Source: an uncultured Eubacteriaceae bacterium
GTDB lineage: Bacteria; Bacillota; Clostridia; Lachnospirales; Lachnospiraceae
Direction of reading: 5' to 3'
DNA: 19,616 nucleotides
NCBI GenBank assembly: GCA_945938055.1
Contig: CAMEUH010000023.1
Location: 1 to 19,616, forward strand
Shown: positions 14,920-19,616 of the stretch, one piece after another
Position numbering within the stretch: position 1 is the stretch's first letter
Layout of the letters: each line of letters begins with the position of its first letter
Notes under the pieces: model-generated
Told to the model about the DNA's origin: nothing
The model's input: the letters and a program-made list of their open reading frames with translations, nothing else
Databases searched by the model: none
Program-made: the position numbers and the translations under genes

Positions 14920-15699
14920 ATGAAGATTAAAAGTGCTAACTGGATTGGATATAGAGATTTACTGGCACAGCTGGTTTCAAAGGATTTGAAGTTAAAATAC
15001 CGCAGGAGCGTTCTGGGATATTTGTGGAGTATTTTGAACCCATTACTTATCATGCTGGTTATGGTACTGGTGTTTTCAAGCTATTTTCGGTTTGACGTGG
15101 CAAATTACCCGGTATATCTGATTATTGGACAGACCATCTATAATTATATGAATAATGCAACGACGCATGCGATTTATTCTATTACGGATAATGGCGCTTT
15201 GTTGAAGAAAGTATACGTTCCGAAATATATTTTCCCGTTATCTAAGGTGACCAGCGACATGATGGATTTTATTTTCTCACTTGGCGCAATGGTATTGGTT
15301 ATGGTTGTAACCAGGACTCCATTCTCCATGTATCTGATTCTGCTGCCTTATGTGGCAATTCAGGTGTATGTATTTACATTAGGAATGGGAATGTTTCTGG
15401 CACAGGCTGCAGTCTTTTTCAGGGATGTGCGTTATATTTACAATGTCTTCCTTACGGCATGGCTGTATGCAACACCGATTTTTTATCCAATCAGCATTTT
15501 GCCGGGAAAGATTCGCTGGGTGGTAACTCATTTGAATCCGTTGTATTATTATATTGAACAGTTCCGCTGTATTGTGCTGGAGAGGATGCTTCCATCACCG
15601 GTACTGGTCTTTAGGGGATGTGTGATTTCAGTAATTTTCCTGGTTGTGGGATTATTCTTTTTCCGCAAGAATCAGGATAAATTTATTTTATATATTTAA
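14920..15699 (+). CDS. ABC-2 type polysaccharide export permease (second copy)
   Basis: Membrane half of a second polysaccharide exporter. The 259-residue protein begins with the cytoplasmic segment LLAQLVSKDLKLKYRRSVLGYLW, typical of Wzm/TagG permeases, followed by about six membrane segments. VFFRDVRYIYNVF and LNPLYYYIEQFR are the family's conserved positions before the last spans. AAAGG lies eight bases before the ATG. Its sequence differs clearly from the first permease in this window, so this is not a recent duplication. The partner ATPase starts ten bases after the stop, and the genes beyond it make galactofuranose and transfer it. This suggests a galactofuranose-containing glycan as cargo. 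Confidence 0.9.
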   Translation: MKIKSANWIGYRDLLAQLVSKDLKLKYRRSVLGYLWSILNPLLIMLVMVLVFSSYFRFDVANYPVYLIIGQTIYNYMNNATTHAIYSITDNGALLKKVYVPKYIFPLSKVTSDMMDFIFSLGAMVLVMVVTRTPFSMYLILLPYVAIQVYVFTLGMGMFLAQAAVFFRDVRYIYNVFLTAWLYATPIFYPISILPGKIRWVVTHLNPLYYYIEQFRCIVLERMLPSPVLVFRGCVISVIFLVVGLFFFRKNQDKFILYI

Positions 15700-15709
15700 G
15701 AGGGACAGA

Positions 15710-16447
15710 ATGGAAAACGAATATATCATAGATTTGAGAGATGTTACAATTCGGTTTAACATGGCAACCGAAAAGGTGGACAATCTAAAGGAGTATTTTG
15801 TAAAACTGGTGAAGAGACAGCTGATGTTTCAAGAGTTTCTGGCGTTAAAGGATGTAACGCTGCAGATCAGACCCGGAGAAGCATGGGGTCTTGTTGGGGC
15901 CAATGGTGCCGGCAAGTCAACCATGCTAAAACTGATTAGCGGTATCTTAAAGCCATATAAGGGAACGGTACAGGTAAATGGAACCATTGCACCGCTTATT
16001 GAGCTGGGTGCCGGTTTTGACATGGAACTGACAGCAAGAGAAAATATTTTTTTAAACGGAACTTTGCTTGGACATTCTAAGAAATTCATGGAAGAACACT
16101 TTGATGAAATTGTTGATTTTGCGGAAATCAGGGATTTCCTTGATGTACCGCTGAAAAATTATTCCTCCGGAATGCAGGCACGAATCGGCTTTTCCATTGC
16201 AACAATGGTAAGGCCGGATATTTTGGTGGTAGATGAGATTTTGTCGGTAGGAGATTTCAGGTTCAGGGAGAAATGCAACCGCCGGATGGAAGAAATGCTG
16301 GCTGCCGGAACGACCCTGCTTCTGGTGTCACATTCCATAGAGGATATTCGGAATATGTGTACACATGCTGCATGGATTGACCATGGAATTCTTAAAATGA
16401 CAGGTGATGCAGAAACGGTAACAGAGGCATATTTAAAAGGGGTATAA
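15710..16447 (+). CDS. ABC exporter ATPase without a glycan-binding domain (second copy)
   Basis: ATPase partner of the preceding permease. The product is 245 residues from the ATG at 15710, which follows GAGGGA; the frame is open farther upstream inside the permease gene but without a credible start. Walker A is GANGAGKST (63-71), the signature is YSSGMQARI, Walker B is ILVVDEI and the H-loop is LVSHS. It ends soon after the nucleotide-binding domain, so unlike the first ATPase it has no C-terminal glycan-binding module. In well-studied systems, short Wzt proteins export glycans without recognising a cap, as with Klebsiella D-galactan I and mycobacterial galactan. The next gene encodes a galactofuranosyltransferase, which fits that class. 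Confidence 0.91.
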   Translation: MENEYIIDLRDVTIRFNMATEKVDNLKEYFVKLVKRQLMFQEFLALKDVTLQIRPGEAWGLVGANGAGKSTMLKLISGILKPYKGTVQVNGTIAPLIELGAGFDMELTARENIFLNGTLLGHSKKFMEEHFDEIVDFAEIRDFLDVPLKNYSSGMQARIGFSIATMVRPDILVVDEILSVGDFRFREKCNRRMEEMLAAGTTLLLVSHSIEDIRNMCTHAAWIDHGILKMTGDAETVTEAYLKGV

Positions 16448-16452
16448 GCCGG

Positions 16453-18273
16453 ATGCTGGTACAACGAATGGAATTCCCGGAAAAAAGGGAAACAAACAGA
16501 AAAGAATTGTATCTTAGGGGAAATGAGCAGGAGTACTTTGTTCAGGAAGAACAGAAGCTGCGTGTGAAATCAAAGGGAAAGCTGCAGTTTAACACGTATT
16601 TTAATGCCTTTTCCATTGAAAAATGGATTCATTACACAGTGCTTCGAAAGCTTTTCTTTCAATGCCGCACAGAAGGACGTTTTCTTGTGTCTGTCTGGAA
16701 TGCGTTCCTGACGCAGGGAGGAAAGATTGAAAGAACGCTGCTGGTGCAGAAAACTTGGGAAAACAATGGAGAACTCAATCAGCTTGAGATTCCCTTATCT
16801 AAGGAAATGCAAGGGATTCTTTATGTGCAGATAGAAAATCAGGGAGAATCCGAAGGGACATTTTTTGATGCGGCATTTGCCACAGAAGAAGAATGCAGGG
16901 AAGTATCCATTGTACTGGACATTTGTACGTATAAGAGGGAAATAGATTTATATCGCAATCTGGAGATTATAAGAAATCAGTTATGGAATAATACAAAGTC
17001 TGTACTTTATCATAAGATTCACACCATGGTAGTCGATAATGGCAGAACCATAGTACAGAAAGAACAGGAAGAATGGCTTAAGGTTTATCCGAATAAGAAT
17101 GCAGGAGGGACCGCAGGATTTACCAGGGGAATGATGGAAGCACTTGCAGACGGAAAAAACACGCATGTGCTTTTGATGGATGATGATGTTGAAATAAAGC
17201 CTTCGGCATTAGAAAAGACTTATGTGATGCTGGGACTTTTGAAAGAAGAATATCTGGAATGCATCATGGGTGGTGCCATGCTGCGCAGGGATTATGATTT
17301 TGTGCAGCAGGAATCAGGAGGATATTATCGTGAGGGAAGGATTGTGTCAGGAAATGCCGGGATGGATCTTCGCAGGGAAGAAAATATTATCCGGAATGAG
17401 ATTCTGACCGATGCCGACTATAATGCCTGGTGGTACTGCTGTATTCCGGTATCTGTGATTAGGAAGGAAGGATTGCCGCTTCCGCTTTTTATCCATCATG
17501 ATGATGTGGAATATGGGATCCGTTGCAAGAGAGAAATCATACTCATGAATGGAATCTGCGTATGGCATGAGGCGTTTGAAAATAAAAGGCCTTCCGTCAA
17601 TGAGTATTATGATATAAGAAATGCATGCATTGTGGATGCAGTACATCAGAAAAATTCCGGAAGGCGGCGTGTCTTTAATCGGATGTGTAAGAGAATGCTT
17701 ACGAATCTGTTCCGGTACCGTTATAAGGATATCTGTCTGAATGAACAGGCGGTACGGGATTTTTTAAAGGGACCGGACTGGCTCATGAAGACGGATGCTC
17801 AGGAACTTCATGAACAACTAAGAAAATCAGGATATTTTTATCAGGAAAAAGAACCGGAAGAAATTTCAGGGCATGGAACAATTCGAAATGAAAAGATACT
17901 GAGGGAAAAGATACAGCTTGAAGAAATTCTTCTTGGCAGGCATAATGCAAACCAGGTGGATAAGAAAAAGCTTCTATCACTCAATGGATGGCTTTTACCT
18001 GCATACAGGGATAATGCTCCCAATGCCGTCATGGCAGGAGAAAGTCCACATGTGTACTATCGGAAAAGGAATGTTTATATTTATGATCCGGATACGAATC
18101 TTGGTTTCTATACACAGAGAGAATGGGGATGGCTGTTTAAGACATTCTGGAAAATGTTCTGCATGGGAATCCAGATACTCATGAAATATAAAGAAGTACA
18201 AAAAGAATATAAAGAACATGGAAAAGAGCTGTGTTCCGACACATTTTGGAATCAATATCTGGAATTAAATTAA
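16453..18273 (+). CDS. GlfT2-like galactofuranosyltransferase
   Basis: Would polymerise galactofuranose from UDP-galactofuranose onto a lipid-linked acceptor. The 606-residue protein has an N-terminal beta-rich domain containing FNTYFNAFSIEKW, a GT-A domain and a C-terminal helical part, the order seen in mycobacterial GlfT2. Motifs are CTYKR (158-162), VVDNG (D195), NAGGTAGFTRGM (216-227), the metal-binding MDDDV (D243-D245), HHDDVEYG (D350, D351) as the catalytic acidic pair, and WHEAFE (W371, H372). All expected catalytic residues are present. The ATG at 16453 follows GGGG by ten bases; an ATG at 16468 is an alternative. It lies five bases after the ATPase stop and twelve before UDP-galactopyranose mutase, which supplies the donor. 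Confidence 0.9.
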   Translation: MLVQRMEFPEKRETNRKELYLRGNEQEYFVQEEQKLRVKSKGKLQFNTYFNAFSIEKWIHYTVLRKLFFQCRTEGRFLVSVWNAFLTQGGKIERTLLVQKTWENNGELNQLEIPLSKEMQGILYVQIENQGESEGTFFDAAFATEEECREVSIVLDICTYKREIDLYRNLEIIRNQLWNNTKSVLYHKIHTMVVDNGRTIVQKEQEEWLKVYPNKNAGGTAGFTRGMMEALADGKNTHVLLMDDDVEIKPSALEKTYVMLGLLKEEYLECIMGGAMLRRDYDFVQQESGGYYREGRIVSGNAGMDLRREENIIRNEILTDADYNAWWYCCIPVSVIRKEGLPLPLFIHHDDVEYGIRCKREIILMNGICVWHEAFENKRPSVNEYYDIRNACIVDAVHQKNSGRRRVFNRMCKRMLTNLFRYRYKDICLNEQAVRDFLKGPDWLMKTDAQELHEQLRKSGYFYQEKEPEEISGHGTIRNEKILREKIQLEEILLGRHNANQVDKKKLLSLNGWLLPAYRDNAPNAVMAGESPHVYYRKRNVYIYDPDTNLGFYTQREWGWLFKTFWKMFCMGIQILMKYKEVQKEYKEHGKELCSDTFWNQYLELN

Positions 18274-18285
18274 AGGAGAAAGAAA

Positions 18286-19392
18286 ATGAAAGAAAAATAT
18301 GATTATCTTGTAGTAGGTGCAGGTTTATACGGAGCCGTGTTTGCACATGAAGCAAAGAAAAAGGGAAAGAGCTGCCTTGTGATTGATAAGCGTGAGCATA
18401 TTGCCGGAAATGTGTACTGTGAAAATATTCACGGAATTAATGTGCATAAATACGGAGCACATATTTTCCATACTTCAGACAAGAAAATATGGGATTATGT
18501 GAATCAGTTTGCCGAATTTAATAATTATATTAATTCTCCGATTGCGGTTTACAAGGATGAATTATATAATCTTCCTTTTAACATGAATACCTTTAGTAAA
18601 ATGTGGGGAATCCGGACACCAAAGGAGGCACAGGAAAAGATTCGGGAACAGATAGCCGAGCTAAACATAACGGAGCCGAAAAATCTGGAAGAGCAGGCAT
18701 TATCCCTGGTAGGAACGGATGTATATGAAAAGCTGATAAAGGGTTATACGGAAAAGCAATGGGGACGTGACTGTAAAGACCTTCCTTCTTTTATCATTAA
18801 GAGACTGCCTTTAAGATTCACATATGACAATAATTATTTTAATGACCGTTATCAGGGAATACCGATTGGCGGATATACCAGCATTGTGGAGAAGATGCTG
18901 GAAGGAACAGAGGTTCTTCTGAATACGGATTACTTTGATTTCGTGAAGGAACATGAAAATATTGCGAATAAAACAGTATTTACAGGAATGATTGATGAAT
19001 TCTTTGGGTTTAAGCTGGGTGTCCTGGAATATCGTACTGTTCGTTTCGAGACGGAAGAGCTGGAATGCGAAAATTATCAGGGAAATGCGGTTGTAAACTA
19101 TACGGAACGGGAAGTGCCGTATACCAGAATCATTGAACATAAACATTTTGAATTTGGTAAGCAGCCGACGACGGTTATTTCGAGAGAATATTCCAAGGAA
19201 TGGGAAAAAGGAGATGAACCGTATTATCCGGTTAATAATGATAAAAATAATGAATTATACAAGAACTATGAAGAGCTGGCAAAGAATGAACCGAATGTGA
19301 TTTTTGGCGGACGTCTGGGTGGTTATAAATACTATGACATGGATAAGGTCATTGCGGCAGCGCTGGAATTGTGTGATAAGGAATTAAATTAG
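18286..19392 (+). CDS. glf: UDP-galactopyranose mutase
   Basis: Interconverts UDP-galactopyranose and UDP-galactofuranose using reduced FAD, giving the donor for galactofuranosyltransferases. The 368-residue product matches the usual bacterial length. The N-terminal FAD motif reads VVGAGLYGAVFA (9-20), followed by the IDKREHIAGN block. Conserved middle and C-terminal positions are KYGAHIFHT, EKQWGRDCKDLP, RYQGIPIGGYT, PYTRIIEHKHFE and FGGRLGGYKYYDMD. A good ribosome site (AAAGGAGAAAG) precedes the ATG. Its position between two GlfT2-like genes ties it to this pathway. Among the firmest calls in the window. Confidence 0.97.
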   Translation: MKEKYDYLVVGAGLYGAVFAHEAKKKGKSCLVIDKREHIAGNVYCENIHGINVHKYGAHIFHTSDKKIWDYVNQFAEFNNYINSPIAVYKDELYNLPFNMNTFSKMWGIRTPKEAQEKIREQIAELNITEPKNLEEQALSLVGTDVYEKLIKGYTEKQWGRDCKDLPSFIIKRLPLRFTYDNNYFNDRYQGIPIGGYTSIVEKMLEGTEVLLNTDYFDFVKEHENIANKTVFTGMIDEFFGFKLGVLEYRTVRFETEELECENYQGNAVVNYTEREVPYTRIIEHKHFEFGKQPTTVISREYSKEWEKGDEPYYPVNNDKNNELYKNYEELAKNEPNVIFGGRLGGYKYYDMDKVIAAALELCDKELN

Positions 19393-19411
19393 ACTGATTA
19401 GGAGAGCAGAG

Positions 19412-19616
19412 ATGAATATTCAAAAGATTTTATTTCCGGAAGCTGGCAGATGTACAGAAGAGGAATTATATTTCAGACGCAACAGGGTGAGGGATTATCT
19501 TGATGGAAGACCGGGACGCAGGGGCGGGCTGGTAAAAGACCCGTTTGCCGGGAATGAGAAGAAAGTAGAATTTGACAGTATTAATAAAAGCATCAAGGTG
19601 GAAAAGAACGGTATCG
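19412..19616 (+). CDS. Probable second GlfT2-like galactofuranosyltransferase (3' partial)
   Basis: Sixty-eight codons are visible before the window ends. The ATG at 19412 follows AGGAGAG with five bases of spacing, 19 bases after glf. The N-terminus parallels that of the upstream galactofuranosyltransferase: ILFPEAGRCTEEELYFR here against MEFPEKRETNRKELYLR there, and later IKVEKNGI against LRVKSKGK, just where that protein enters its conserved FNTYFNAF segment. This suggests the same family with a longer N-terminal insert, but no catalytic motif is in view. If right, the enzyme could start the galactofuranose chain or make a second linkage, as GlfT1 and GlfT2 divide the work in mycobacteria. 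Confidence 0.62.
   Translation, partial: MNIQKILFPEAGRCTEEELYFRRNRVRDYLDGRPGRRGGLVKDPFAGNEKKVEFDSINKSIKVEKNGI

Noticed and set aside
3378..16447. The two ABC exporters as a recent tandem duplication.
   Set aside because: The permeases and ATPases differ in length, domain content and most residues outside the ATPase core motifs.
1..19616. CRISPR arrays, tRNA genes, insertion sequences or phage attachment sites.
   Set aside because: Nothing was seen: coding sequence is nearly continuous, with no regularly spaced repeats, transposase motifs or tRNA-like cloverleaf in the short gaps.

Overview
The window looks like a chromosomal surface-polysaccharide locus of a low-to-moderate GC Gram-positive bacterium. 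It best fits the class Clostridia, probably Lachnospiraceae. This is inferred from strong AGGAGG-type ribosome binding sites, consensus sigma-A promoters, AT-rich codon use and the gene families present; no rRNA or other taxonomic marker is in view. All sixteen recognisable genes lie on the + strand, tightly packed. The first is cut at its 5' end and the last at its 3' end. The longest non-coding stretch is about 160 bases (8780-8937), and no gap exceeds 300 bases.

Region A (1-8779) is a rhamnose and capped-glycan module. rfbD (partial), rfbB and rfbC make dTDP-L-rhamnose; the thymidylyltransferase RfbA is not in view. Next come an ABC-2 polysaccharide permease and an ATPase with a C-terminal Wzt-type glycan-binding domain. 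These are followed by a 623-residue protein that joins a SAM methyltransferase to a kinase-like domain, and by a tandem GT2 glycosyltransferase with an extra C-terminal module. The order exporter, Wzt with binding domain, methyltransferase-kinase resembles the chain-capping logic of E. coli O8/O9a (WbdD and Wzt), here in an apparent Gram-positive.

Region B (8780-14843) opens with a near-consensus promoter (8810-8838) and a possible 31-codon leader ORF overlapping the next start. It then encodes a membrane polyprenyl-phosphate sugar-1-phosphate transferase, which would start glycan synthesis on the lipid carrier, two GT2 enzymes and a large YfhO-family membrane protein.

Region C (14834-19616) opens with a second promoter whose -35 box lies inside the end of the yfhO-like gene. 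It encodes a second ABC exporter whose ATPase lacks the binding domain, a GlfT2-like galactofuranosyltransferase, UDP-galactopyranose mutase (glf), and the start of what looks like a second GlfT2-like enzyme. The set resembles galactofuranan export modules such as mycobacterial galactan and Klebsiella D-galactan I.

Taken together, the locus probably builds one or two lipid-linked glycans containing rhamnose and galactofuranose, exports them through two different ABC transporters, and decorates them outside the membrane. The most unusual element is the WbdD-like methyltransferase-kinase beside the Wzt with a glycan-binding domain.
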